A DNA stretch of 64,000 bases from Sporosarcina sp. FSL K6-1522 (GTDB lineage: Bacteria > Bacillota > Bacilli > Bacillales_A > Planococcaceae), in assembly GCF_038622445.1 (NCBI RefSeq), contig NZ_CP152019.1, forward strand, positions 2,516,501 through 2,580,500. Reading direction: 5' to 3'. The notes beneath the pieces were generated by a model, which saw only the letters and a list, made by a program, of their open reading frames with translations, was not told where the DNA came from and made no database searches. The first letter of the stretch is position 1; each line of letters opens with the position of its first letter. The translations under genes and the position numbers were made by a program. This document shows positions 32,243-40,851 of this stretch, piece after piece.

Positions 32243-33334
32243 ATGAGATTATTAGGCAAAGAGGAAATTGAAAACATTGCAATAGGGGCTGCTTTACTCG
32301 GTACAGGAGGAGGCGGAGATCCTTACATTGGAAAGTTAATGGCTCTTCAAGCCATTGAAGAGCATGGACCGATTAAACTAATTTCGATTGATGAGGTTCC
32401 TGATGGTGCGCTCATTGTACCTTCTGCGATGATGGGGGCACCAACTGTTATGGTTGAAAAAATTCCAAATGGTGAAGAAGCAGAAGATGCTTTTAAAGCC
32501 TTAGAAGACTATATGGGACAAGAAATTTATGCAACAATGCCAATCGAGGCAGGCGGTGTCAATTCGTTATTGCCATTGGCTTTAGCCGCGAAACTTGGTT
32601 TGCCTGTTGTCGACGCGGATGGCATGGGGCGTGCTTTTCCGGAATTACAAATGGTTACTTTCTATTTAGATGGTATTTCGGCTTCACCGATGGTACTGGC
32701 GGATGAAAAAGGGAACAATATTGTGATGAATACCATTAACAATAAATGGGCGGAGAGAATTGCTCGTAGTGCAACAATCGATATGGGTGGTTCGGTCATG
32801 TTGGCCATTTACCCGATGACGAAAGAACAAGTCAAAGAAAGTGCCATTTTAAATAGTTTAACGTTAGAGGAGCAAATTGGTGCAGTTGTTCGAAAAGCGA
32901 AAGAAAACGAGGCCAATCCAATCGACGAAGTTCTAACATTATTAGGCGGTTTTGAATTGTTTAAAGGGAAGATTAGCGACATTGACCGTGTGACGAAAGA
33001 CGGATTCGCTAGAGGGCAAGCGAAAGTGCAAGGTGTTGATGCATATAGTGATCAAGAATGTACATTACACTTTCAAAACGAGCATTTACTAGCGACGAAA
33101 GGGCAGGAAACGCTATGTGTAACACCTGATTTAATCGCTGTATTGGATACGGATACCGCATTACCTATCACGACAGAAGGTATTCGTTACGGCGCACGTT
33201 GCACAGTGATTGGCATTCCGGCACATGAGAAATGGCGTACCATAAAAGGCCTGGAAACAGTTGGGCCACAGTATTTTGGTTATGATGTACCGTATGTTGA
33301 AGTTGAGAAATTACAAGAAAAGAAGGTGCTGTAA
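32243..33334 (+). CDS. DUF917-family protein
   Basis: Protein of 363 residues of the DUF917 family, whose members are regularly encoded beside hydantoinase/oxoprolinase-like proteins. The conserved start is IAIGAALLGTGGGGDPYIG, followed by IEAGGVNSLLPLALAAKLGLPVVDADGMGRAFPELQMVTF. The biochemical role is not established; a subunit or maturation partner of the ATP-dependent amidohydrolase is usually assumed. It ends one base before the hydantoinase start. Confidence 0.88.
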   Translation: MRLLGKEEIENIAIGAALLGTGGGGDPYIGKLMALQAIEEHGPIKLISIDEVPDGALIVPSAMMGAPTVMVEKIPNGEEAEDAFKALEDYMGQEIYATMPIEAGGVNSLLPLALAAKLGLPVVDADGMGRAFPELQMVTFYLDGISASPMVLADEKGNNIVMNTINNKWAERIARSATIDMGGSVMLAIYPMTKEQVKESAILNSLTLEEQIGAVVRKAKENEANPIDEVLTLLGGFELFKGKISDIDRVTKDGFARGQAKVQGVDAYSDQECTLHFQNEHLLATKGQETLCVTPDLIAVLDTDTALPITTEGIRYGARCTVIGIPAHEKWRTIKGLETVGPQYFGYDVPYVEVEKLQEKKVL

Positions 33335-33335
33335 T

Positions 33336-34892
33336 ATGGAAATCTATCGTATTGGTATCGATGTTGGGGGTACACATACAGATGCAGTTATTTTAGATGA
33401 GTCATACAATGTTATCGCTGAGGCAAAAGAAGCAACGTCAGCAGATACATCTACCGGTATTTTTAATGCGTTAAAACGAGTGATTGCTACATCGGGTGTT
33501 GATAAAAGTCAAATAAAGTATGCCATGCTTGGAACGACACATTGTACAAATGCTATTGTAGAGCGCAAACGTCTCAATAAAGTAGCGTCTATTCGAATTG
33601 GAGCACCCGCAACATTGGCTATTAAACCGTTAATTGGTGTGCCTGATGATTTGAAAAAGATTATTGGTCAACATGTTCATATCGTCGAAGGAGGACACGA
33701 GTTTGATGGTAGGGAAATTACGCAACTGAATGAGGAAGAAATTCGACAGATTTGTCGCTCACTGATAGGAAAAGTTGATTCGATGGCTGTCGTTTCTGTA
33801 TTCTCTCCGATTTCAAAAGTGCATGAAGAGCGTGTAAGTGAAATCATTCGTGAAGAAATGGGCTCGGATATTGCAATCTCACAATCCGCAGAGATTGGTA
33901 ATGTGGGGTTGATTGAGCGAGAAAATGCAACGATTTTAAATGCCGCAATCGTGAATGTTGCGAAAATAACGGCTCAAAGTTTTATCGAAGCATTAAAAAA
34001 TGAAGGCGTTGAAGCGACGGTGTTCTTTGGGCAAAATGATGGCACGTTAATGTCTGTCGAATATACGATGAAGTATCCTATTTTAACGATTGCTTGTGGT
34101 CCGACGAATAGTATTCGAGGGGCATCTTATTTATCGTCTAAAAAAGATGCACTTGTTGTAGATGTAGGCGGAACGACGACGGATATTGGTGTTTTGTCAA
34201 GTGGATTTCCGCGTCAATCTTCTTTGGCGGTAGATGTCGGAGGGGTGCGTACGAATTTCCGTATGCCTGATATTTTATCGTTAGGTTTAGGGGGAGGGAC
34301 TATTATCACGTTGCATGACGATGGGGCGTTTTCGATTGGGCCGGAAAGTGTTGGACATAACTTGTATAAAGAAGGGCTGGCATTTGGTGGGAATACATTA
34401 ACGACGACGGATGTTGTTATTGCTTTAGGGAAAGCATCGATTGGCAATCGTGAATTAGTAGCACATTTGGATCGTGCATTGCTGGAGAAAATTTATGCGC
34501 GGATGACATTTATGTTGGAAGAATCAATCGATAAAATGAAAATAAGTGCAGATGACGTTGCGGTTGTATTAGTAGGTGGAGGGAGTATTTTATTCCCTAC
34601 ACATTTAAAGGGAGCAAATGAGGTCGTTAAGCCAGAAAACTACGGCGTTGCAAATGCGATTGGTTCAGCAATTTCTCAAGTGAGCGCACAGGTAGAAAAA
34701 ATCTTTAAAATGGATGACTTGGGTCGTGAACGAACATTAGAGCGAGCGAAGTCTATGGCATATGAAGAAGCTGTAAAGGCTGGTGCGAATAGAGATAATT
34801 TAACAGTTGTCGATATTCAAGAAGTTCCACTTGCTTATTTGGCTGGTAATGCGACAAAAGTTCGCATAAAAGTTGCGGGGGATTTAGCTTAA
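33336..34892 (+). CDS. Hydantoinase/oxoprolinase-family protein (HyuA-like)
   Basis: ATP-dependent amidohydrolase-type subunit of 518 residues with the actin/ASKHA-like ATPase fold. The first phosphate loop is IGIDVGGTHTDAV, the second VVDVGGTTTDIG, and GLGGGTIITL and VLVGGGSILFP are further family blocks. It corresponds to the short HyuA/DUF917-linked subfamily rather than to a fused oxoprolinase; no HyuB-type partner is encoded nearby, so DUF917 may take that place. A start at 33261 in frame lies inside the DUF917 gene; the ATG at 33336 is right for the fold. The likely substrate is a cyclic imide or lactam. Confidence 0.88.
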   Translation: MEIYRIGIDVGGTHTDAVILDESYNVIAEAKEATSADTSTGIFNALKRVIATSGVDKSQIKYAMLGTTHCTNAIVERKRLNKVASIRIGAPATLAIKPLIGVPDDLKKIIGQHVHIVEGGHEFDGREITQLNEEEIRQICRSLIGKVDSMAVVSVFSPISKVHEERVSEIIREEMGSDIAISQSAEIGNVGLIERENATILNAAIVNVAKITAQSFIEALKNEGVEATVFFGQNDGTLMSVEYTMKYPILTIACGPTNSIRGASYLSSKKDALVVDVGGTTTDIGVLSSGFPRQSSLAVDVGGVRTNFRMPDILSLGLGGGTIITLHDDGAFSIGPESVGHNLYKEGLAFGGNTLTTTDVVIALGKASIGNRELVAHLDRALLEKIYARMTFMLEESIDKMKISADDVAVVLVGGGSILFPTHLKGANEVVKPENYGVANAIGSAISQVSAQVEKIFKMDDLGRERTLERAKSMAYEEAVKAGANRDNLTVVDIQEVPLAYLAGNATKVRIKVAGDLA

Positions 34893-35065
34893 TTCAGCAG
34901 AAATTCTCTATATCTATGAGTGGTGAGATGGATGCTAGATAGATTCAAAACCCTGTTGAATATTTAGAGGAACGCAGGAAAAAGTCTCAACATACTGTGG
35001 TAGCACCTGCACTGTTGGTCCAAACCTTCGGTGTAATCGATTATAAATACTAGGGAGAGATGGAT

Positions 35066-35785
35066 ATGAAAGTAAAAGTGATTTTGCCGATTACATCAAC
35101 GATTTTCAATGAGGAAGTTGTACAGGAATTTGAATTTTATGCATCGCCTGATACTGAAATAGGGATGACAAATTTATCGGTGGGTCCCGAATCGATTGAA
35201 AGTGAGTACGATGAAGCATTGTGCTTACCAGATTTTTTAGCAAAAGCAATTGCGGCGGAGGAAGAAGGATATGATGCAGTAATTAGTGATTGCTTTGCAG
35301 ATCCAGGTGTAAAAGCAGCAAGGGAAGTATTATCGATTCCAGTAATCGGTCCTGGAGAAGCATCTATGTTATACGCAAGTTCACTTGCAAGTTCGTTTTC
35401 TGTAGTAACGGTGTTGCCAAATGTCATCTCGATGATTAAAAATGTCAGTAAGTTGGCCGGGCTAGATTGTAAGCTAGCATCTGTTCGTTATGTGTCAATC
35501 CCTGTGTTAGAGGTGCAAGATAAGGAACGCTTAGTCCATGCATTGTACGCTGAAATGGTACGAGCCATTGAAGAGGATCATGCACATGCGTTGGTATTAG
35601 GATGCACAGGATTTTTAGGGGTAGCAAGTGAATTGCAAGAACGGTTGAAAGATGCGGGATATGAGGTGCCGGTCATTGACCCTGCGTTTGCTTCGCTACA
35701 ATTGGCTGAGTCGCTTGTAACGATGAAAGTGAAACAAAGTCGTCTGACGTATATGACGCCACCATCTAAAAAAAGAACGATGTAA
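35066..35785 (+). CDS. Asp/Glu/hydantoin racemase family protein
   Basis: Cofactor-independent racemase-type protein of 239 residues, similar to hydantoin racemase (HyuE). The two catalytic cysteines are present in ISDCFADPG and VLGCTGFLG. The N-terminus MKVKVILPITSTIFNEE is typical. The ATG at 35066 fits the spacing from tagggag; an ATG six bases earlier would overlap the ribosome binding site. With the upstream hydantoinase-like gene it supports a pathway for racemisation and ring opening of a 5-substituted hydantoin or related compound. The substrate is inferred from neighbours only. Confidence 0.87.
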   Translation: MKVKVILPITSTIFNEEVVQEFEFYASPDTEIGMTNLSVGPESIESEYDEALCLPDFLAKAIAAEEEGYDAVISDCFADPGVKAAREVLSIPVIGPGEASMLYASSLASSFSVVTVLPNVISMIKNVSKLAGLDCKLASVRYVSIPVLEVQDKERLVHALYAEMVRAIEEDHAHALVLGCTGFLGVASELQERLKDAGYEVPVIDPAFASLQLAESLVTMKVKQSRLTYMTPPSKKRTM

Positions 35786-35820
35786 ATGTAGCGTATAACG
35801 AAGTGTGTTTGTCTGTCGGT

Positions 35821-35863
35821 TCATCTCCCAAATGTCAGTGTGGACAAAGGGAGATGAGTTTTC
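35821..35863 (+). terminator. Terminator/attenuator before the permease gene
   Basis: TCATCTCCC pairs with GGGAGATGA around a 19-nt loop and is followed by a T-rich stretch. It separates the racemase from the permease and may reduce read-through. Confidence 0.65.
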
Positions 35864-35906
35864 TTTAGGGAAATATTTTGAAGACAAATAGAAGAGGAGG
35901 GGTTAT

Positions 35907-37214
35907 ATGGGAGAGGTAAAAGCGAGTTTTGGGGATGATTATTCGCTGTCACGTGTACCGCAATCTGCTCGGCGCTCACTCTGGAGCATAACTATTATTC
36001 GAATTGGTGCGTTTGCTACGATTGTCCAGTTCATATTAGGAGCTACACTAGGTTATGGAATGACATTTAAAAGCGCGTTAATGGCTACAATTCTAGGTAG
36101 TTTAGTGCTACAAATTATCGGGTTTTTATTGGGATACATCGGAATGCGGGAAGGGATTTCTACAAGTCTAATTACGAGATGGACAGGATTTGGAAAGCAT
36201 GGTGGGACAGTTTTTAGTGCGATTATTGCTATTTCATGTATCGGATGGTTTGGCGTACAAAACTCGATTTTTGCGAGCGGGATTGTAGAAGCATCAAATG
36301 GTAAGTTGCCACTAACGTTGGTAACATTTCTTACGGGATTGAGTGTGACGTTTTTAGTCATTTTTGGATTCCGATTTTTGAGCATTACCGCTACGATTGC
36401 AGTACCTGCCTTTTTAGTTGCGGTATCGATTGGCGTCATATCTATTTTCAGTAAAACGTCCATTTCAGAATTGCTCGTAGCGTCACCAGCGGGCGAACCG
36501 CTAACGATTGGCTTGGCGGCTACGATGGTAGCGGGAAGTTTTATTGTTGGGGCTATTATTACACCGGATATTAGTCGATATGCTAAAAGTGGGAAAGATG
36601 TATTTTGGATGACGGCAATCGGCTTACTTATCGGTGAGTTAGGTATTAATATGATTGCGGTGTTGATGGCGCTCGCCGCGAGAACAAATGATATCGTAAG
36701 CATTATGGTTCAAGCATCAGGCATTGTTGCGGCGTTAGTCGTTGTATTTTCAACTGTGAAAATTAACAATATTAACTTGTATTCGGCCTCTTTAGGATTT
36801 TCTTCGATTTTGGATTCTATTTTCAATGTTAAGTTAAATCGTGCATATATTACGTTAGTTATTGGAATTGTCGGAACGATTTTATCGGCACTTGGTATGT
36901 TGGATCGCTTTGTTGATTTTTTAGTATTTTTAGGTGTTCTTGTTCCTCCGGTAGCGGGAATTATTATTATTGATTACTATATTTTGAAAACGCATCGTGA
37001 ATTATTAGATGAATCTAGGGCAAGGGGGGAGTTACCGAGTGTTGCCGGGCGTATGAGTACAATGACATTTATCGCATGGATTGCTGGAGTGGCAGTCGGT
37101 TATTTTGCGACATGGGGAATCCCGGCTTTGAATGCGTTAATGGTAAGTGGTGTGATTTACTATGTAGGAGAGCTCCTTATAAGAGCAAGAAAAGTGAGCT
37201 ATTCGCATTCTTAA
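35907..37214 (+). CDS. NCS1 permease (cytosine/hydantoin type)
   Basis: Membrane permease of 435 residues with 12 hydrophobic segments, of the CodB-like branch of the NCS1 family (cytosine, purines, allantoin, hydantoins). The N-terminus (SLSRVPQSARRSLWSI) is the family's cytosolic lead-in, and ISCIGWFGVQNSIFA, IITPDISRYAKSGKDV and VPPVAGIIIIDYYI are conserved transport segments. It starts after agaggagggg. As the last gene of the TetR operon, it most likely imports the substrate handled by the hydantoinase-like and racemase proteins. Confidence 0.9.
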   Translation: MGEVKASFGDDYSLSRVPQSARRSLWSITIIRIGAFATIVQFILGATLGYGMTFKSALMATILGSLVLQIIGFLLGYIGMREGISTSLITRWTGFGKHGGTVFSAIIAISCIGWFGVQNSIFASGIVEASNGKLPLTLVTFLTGLSVTFLVIFGFRFLSITATIAVPAFLVAVSIGVISIFSKTSISELLVASPAGEPLTIGLAATMVAGSFIVGAIITPDISRYAKSGKDVFWMTAIGLLIGELGINMIAVLMALAARTNDIVSIMVQASGIVAALVVVFSTVKINNINLYSASLGFSSILDSIFNVKLNRAYITLVIGIVGTILSALGMLDRFVDFLVFLGVLVPPVAGIIIIDYYILKTHRELLDESRARGELPSVAGRMSTMTFIAWIAGVAVGYFATWGIPALNALMVSGVIYYVGELLIRARKVSYSHS

Positions 37215-37222
37215 CTTGATTT

Positions 37223-37264
37223 AGCACTCATCTAGCTACCTCTATAAGTAATGGGATGAGTGCT
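37223..37264 (+). terminator. Terminator of the TetR operon
   Basis: AGCACTCATC and GATGAGTGCT form a perfect 10-bp stem with a 22-nt loop; a short T-run follows after a gap (ggggtttt), so termination may be partial. Confidence 0.55.
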
Positions 37265-37460
37265 GAATTGGGGTTTTACTAAGGCACCTATTTCTATTGT
37301 AACTCCTTAATTCACGAATTCCTATCAGGTATGTTCATTTTAATGCCTGTTGATATCACTTTGTCGGTTAGTACCTTACTAGTCGGTAAAGTGATTTTTA
37401 GTTTACTTGAAACCCATATAGTTGAATTCCTATTCAATCTATTCTGTCAATATGTTAAAC

Positions 37461-37494
37461 TGGTATAGACAACTATACCAAGTCGGTATATAGT
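37461..37494 (+). promoter_or_regulatory. NagR operator and promoter of the nag locus
   Basis: The palindrome TGGTATAGACAACTATACCA (37461-37480) matches the dre-type operator bound by NagR/YvoA, GntR-family repressors of GlcNAc genes. A -35-like TAGACA (37466-37471) lies inside it, and TATAGT (37489-37494) follows at 17 bp, so bound NagR would block RNA polymerase. nagR itself is the third gene downstream. Confidence 0.8.
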
Positions 37495-37586
37495 AAAAGT
37501 GTATTCACGAATAGCTATGAACTTTTAGTATTATCGAATGGTGTCGACTGTGAAATTTAGAAGGGTGTGGTGTGTAGAAGGAGGGA

Positions 37587-37967
37587 TGATAGACGGGGAA
37601 AACGGGGATTATTTCAAACATCATCATTGCCGATGCAGTGAACGATTTGCTTGTAGGTGATATTCATCTTGAGGCGGGAAATTACGGAAGTGGCGGACTC
37701 GATTACGAGAAGGGCGGACGTACGAATTGATGCAACGCTTGCGGGCAGTATTTTAACGATGGTGAAGGTGGCGCAAAGCATGAAGGCGATGACGAGCTGT
37801 ACAGTTGCTCAACTTGTTGCGATGACGTCTGCTAATGCAGCAAAGTAAACATTGGTGTATGGAAAGATGCGGATCTAACAATTATCGATGAGAATTGGAA
37901 TGTACAGATGACGATTTGTCGGGGGAACGTGGCATATATGAAGGGGGAAACACGTTGGAAGTACTAG
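37587..37967 (+). pseudogene. nagA: nagA deletion pseudogene (GlcNAc-6-P deacetylase)
   Basis: After gaaggaggg the NagA N-terminus can be read with one frameshift (SNIIIADAVNDLLVGDIHLE, then ITEVADSITRRADVRIDAT). At IDAT it jumps directly into the C-terminal part (LAGSILTMVKVAQSMKAM, TSANAAK), then after another shift VWKDADLTIID and MTICRGNVAYMKGE to the stop at 37967. About 270 codons, including all metal-binding His residues, are missing. It cannot deacetylate GlcNAc-6-phosphate. The remaining 3' end still overlaps nagB by 13 bp as in an intact operon. Confidence 0.85.
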
Positions 37968-38695
37968 TATTTGAAGATTATGATGCAGCGAGTGCACAGG
38001 CAGCGCGGCTGGTAGAGACACAAGTATTGGAAAACGGGCAGTCGGTGCTTGGATTAGCGACAGGTTCTACACCACTTGGACTGTATAAGGCATTAATCGA
38101 AGGCTTTAAAACACGCGGTGTATCGTATAAAAATGTGCGCACGATTAATTTAGACGAGTATATTGGTTTAGCAAAAGATCATCCGGAGAGCTACCATACC
38201 TTTATGTCTAAGCGGCTGTTTAAGCATATAGATATTTCGCTGGAGAATACCTATATTCCAGATGGCATGACGCATTCACCAGAAGAAGAGTGTCAGCGTT
38301 ATGAGGCTGTAATTGACAATGTGGGTCCAATGGATTTGCAAATATTGGGTATCGGGACGAATGGTCATATTGGCTTCAATGAGCCGGGAACAGATCCAAC
38401 TAGTTTGACGCATGTTGTTGAACTTGTACACTCAACGCGGGCCAGTAACTCCCGTTTCTTTCCTTCGCTAGATGAAGTGCCGACACATGCGGTGACAACG
38501 GGTATTCAATCCATTTTCAAAAGTAGGAAGATTATTTTACTGGCATCTGGTAAAAATAAAGCGGCCGCTGTGGCACAATTACTCAGTAAGGAAATCAGTG
38601 CAGATTTTCCTGCATCATTTTTATGGAACCATCCGGACGTCACATTGATTGTTGATAAAGATGCGTATGCGTTGGTTCAGACAGAAGGGCAGTGA
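37955..38695 (+). CDS. nagB: Glucosamine-6-phosphate deaminase
   Basis: Converts glucosamine-6-phosphate to fructose-6-phosphate and ammonia. The protein of 246 residues has LGLATGSTPLGLY, NLDEYIGL (active-site Asp), GIGTNGHIGFNEPGT (catalytic His/Glu) and the SFLWNHPDVTLIVD end typical of the Bacillus-size enzyme. The start is TTG at 37955 behind gaaggggga; a start at 37895 lies in the nagA remnant and lacks the family N-terminus. It seems intact although the upstream nagA is destroyed, so it can still serve glucosamine use. Confidence 0.92.
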   Translation: MEVLVFEDYDAASAQAARLVETQVLENGQSVLGLATGSTPLGLYKALIEGFKTRGVSYKNVRTINLDEYIGLAKDHPESYHTFMSKRLFKHIDISLENTYIPDGMTHSPEEECQRYEAVIDNVGPMDLQILGIGTNGHIGFNEPGTDPTSLTHVVELVHSTRASNSRFFPSLDEVPTHAVTTGIQSIFKSRKIILLASGKNKAAAVAQLLSKEISADFPASFLWNHPDVTLIVDKDAYALVQTEGQ

Positions 38696-39429
38696 ATAGT
38701 TTGCTGGATAAACAATCTCCGGTACCGATGTATGTGCAAATTGAGGAGCAGCTAAAACGCCAAATTTTACAAAAAGAATTTGCCGTTGGTTCGACCATTC
38801 CATCCGAACGAGAATTGACAGAGCTGTTCGATGTTAGTCGTATGACTGTTCGTCAAGCCATTACCAATCTTGTAAAAGAGGGACTGCTCTATCGTGAGAA
38901 GGGGCGGGGGACATTTGTTGCGGCTCCAAAGGTCGAACAGCCTCTTAACGGAAATGGGTTAATGGGCTTTACAGAAGATATGCTATCACGGGGCATGATC
39001 CCTAGCAGTAAGCTCGTTAGCTTTAAGAAAATCATCCCAGAGATAGATATTGCACAAGCGTTGCAGCTAGAAGAAGGGGAAGAAGTATTTATCGTTAAGC
39101 GAATTCGTTATGCGGATGATAAGCCGATGGCGATTGAACGATCATATCTTCCATTCAAGCTTGTTCCAGAACTTGATTTGGAGGTGGTAGAAGGATCACT
39201 TTATTCGTTTGTTGAACAGAGTCAGGAGCTAACCATTGGCCATGCTTTGCAGCAGATGGAGGCTACACTTGTCAAAAAAGAAGATGCTGAGTTATTACAG
39301 ATTAGCACTCCTTCGGCTGTCTTATTTATAGAACGTGTCAGTTATTTAACGAATGAAGTACCCATTGAGATTGTGCGAAGTACGTATCGGGCGGATCGTT
39401 ATAAATTTATCAGTGAAATTAGAAGGTAA
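38692..39429 (+). CDS. nagR: GntR-family repressor NagR (YvoA)
   Basis: GntR/HutC-type regulator of 245 residues. The N-terminal winged helix reads GSTIPSERELTELFDVSRMTVRQAITNLVKEGLLYREKGRGTF in three consecutive elements; the C-terminal UTRA domain (residues 85-240) binds glucosamine-6-phosphate or GlcNAc-6-phosphate in the family. The GTG start overlaps the nagB stop (GTGA). It would repress the operon from the operator at 37461. With nagA broken, GlcNAc-6-phosphate could accumulate if GlcNAc is imported, which would affect induction. Confidence 0.9.
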   Translation: MNSLLDKQSPVPMYVQIEEQLKRQILQKEFAVGSTIPSERELTELFDVSRMTVRQAITNLVKEGLLYREKGRGTFVAAPKVEQPLNGNGLMGFTEDMLSRGMIPSSKLVSFKKIIPEIDIAQALQLEEGEEVFIVKRIRYADDKPMAIERSYLPFKLVPELDLEVVEGSLYSFVEQSQELTIGHALQQMEATLVKKEDAELLQISTPSAVLFIERVSYLTNEVPIEIVRSTYRADRYKFISEIRR

Positions 39430-39713
39430 GTTGTTATGGTCGCGTATTTTACGGAACTTGTTGCATTGCTGTGGGCACTCGTATTTAATCGCAGAAGACC
39501 TGTTTTATCGTGCCGGTGTTTTAGCACTTACATAACAAATCTTTGTAGGGAATTTATAAAAATACAGGAGCAATTAGCGTCTTCGGTTCGTCGCGATGGT
39601 GCTTTTGCTCATGCCAAGAGATCAATAGCAATTTTTCGTTCAATGACCCGATAATTAATTTCAAAATAGAAATCGCTATGCTATAGTGGAAAAGATGAAA
39701 GAGGGTGTGCGTA

Positions 39714-40682
39714 ATGCGAAGGAAATATGGTAGGTTACGGAAAACGGACAAAGTGATCGTCTTCCCAGGTACATATGAAAGACTTGTTGAAAAAGGGCTG
39801 ACTGCCGTCGAACAGTCAAACTTTGAGCAGGCGGTTAAAGCATTCGATCAAGCCATCCATTATGAACCTGACTATCCGGAGTTTCTGGGTCCATACGCGG
39901 TCGCCCTTTATGAAACAAAAGACTTTCATCGGGCAAAAGAAGTGGCGGCGAAGCTTCTCCATAGCGGTACGATGGATTACATGGATGCGATGGAACTGTA
40001 TTTAACGATTAGTATTCAGCTAGAGGAGTACGAAGAGGTGGAAACAACCATCGGTGCGTTAATCGACGAAGGCGTTGTTCCCCATGGACTGGTGAACAAA
40101 TTTCATTACTTACGGGAGTTAAATGCGCGTTTGTCACAGCGCTATGCCCCCAACACAGAGATTGCTCCAAAGCCGCCGTTTACGTTGGAGGAATTCATCG
40201 ATATGGATGCAGAAACGCAACAATACGCCCTCGCTTCCCTTGAAGGTAGTGATTTGTCCGCATTGACGCCTACTTTGGTGGCCATTGCGGAGAGAGCTGA
40301 CTTGGTGCCAATTGTCATTACATTTGCGCTAACATTGCTCTATCAGGCTGATTATACGGCTGATATTACGGTGTGTAAATTTGGCTTAGAAAAAGTGGTC
40401 GTGCCGGCTGAAATGGTGCTTCCAGGGCAGGATGAGCAAACGCTTCGTGTACTTGCTGCGATAGAGGGCTTATTTTTCAAAGAACCTTCGCGCTTAGAAT
40501 TGGCGCAAGGTATCATCGAAAAATTTGCGATAGCGGCATTCCCCTTTGGCTGGGGAAAACATTCTATAGAAGAAATTGCAACTGCTTATGTACAATACAT
40601 AGAAAGCCTTTTTTCTGGAGAACAATTGCCGGAGACAGAATTGCACTTACGTATTCAACAGATTGATAATGATTTATCTTGA
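39714..40682 (+). CDS. ysoA: TPR-repeat protein YsoA
   Basis: Soluble protein of 322 residues with N-terminal tetratricopeptide repeats (AVEQSNFEQAVKAFDQAI; ETKDFHRAKEVAAKLL) and a helical C-terminal part. YsoA lies immediately before tig in B. subtilis, and the same order holds here; the function is not known. The ATG at 39714 follows aaagaggg; TATAGT near 39682 with an upstream TTTCAA is a possible promoter. A perfect hairpin (40701-40734) follows the stop. Confidence 0.82.
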   Translation: MRRKYGRLRKTDKVIVFPGTYERLVEKGLTAVEQSNFEQAVKAFDQAIHYEPDYPEFLGPYAVALYETKDFHRAKEVAAKLLHSGTMDYMDAMELYLTISIQLEEYEEVETTIGALIDEGVVPHGLVNKFHYLRELNARLSQRYAPNTEIAPKPPFTLEEFIDMDAETQQYALASLEGSDLSALTPTLVAIAERADLVPIVITFALTLLYQADYTADITVCKFGLEKVVVPAEMVLPGQDEQTLRVLAAIEGLFFKEPSRLELAQGIIEKFAIAAFPFGWGKHSIEEIATAYVQYIESLFSGEQLPETELHLRIQQIDNDLS

Positions 40683-40700
40683 ATCAGCAGAAAATTCTCT

Positions 40701-40734
40701 CCTTATCAATCATGTCGAGGTGTAATTGATAAGG
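40701..40734. repeat. Hairpin between ysoA and tig
   Basis: CCTTATCAAT and ATTGATAAGG are perfectly complementary over 10 bp with a 14-nt loop. No T-run follows, so it is at best a weak terminator. Confidence 0.45.
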
Positions 40735-40753
40735 ATAGCGCGTGTGAAATCTG

Positions 40754-40781
40754 TTGAAAGATGAAGAGACTGTGATATACT
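40754..40781 (+). promoter_or_regulatory. tig promoter
   Basis: TTGAAA, 16 bp, then TATACT: a near-consensus SigA promoter 70 bp upstream of the tig start. Confidence 0.6.
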
Positions 40782-40851
40782 AAAAGGGTTGTCAATGGAG
40801 TATATACGTTGAAAAAATATATTGGCCAAAATGATTCGGAGGTATTTTATT

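Noticed and set aside
34893-35065. Open frame (about 38 codons, EYLEERRKKSQ...) before the racemase gene
   Set aside because: No start codon or ribosome binding site and no recognisable similarity; it may be a deleted gene piece but cannot be supported.
39436-39654. 72-codon ORF between nagR and ysoA
   Set aside because: No ribosome binding site, overlaps another equally poor frame, and the composition is not protein-like; probably non-coding or a degraded remnant.
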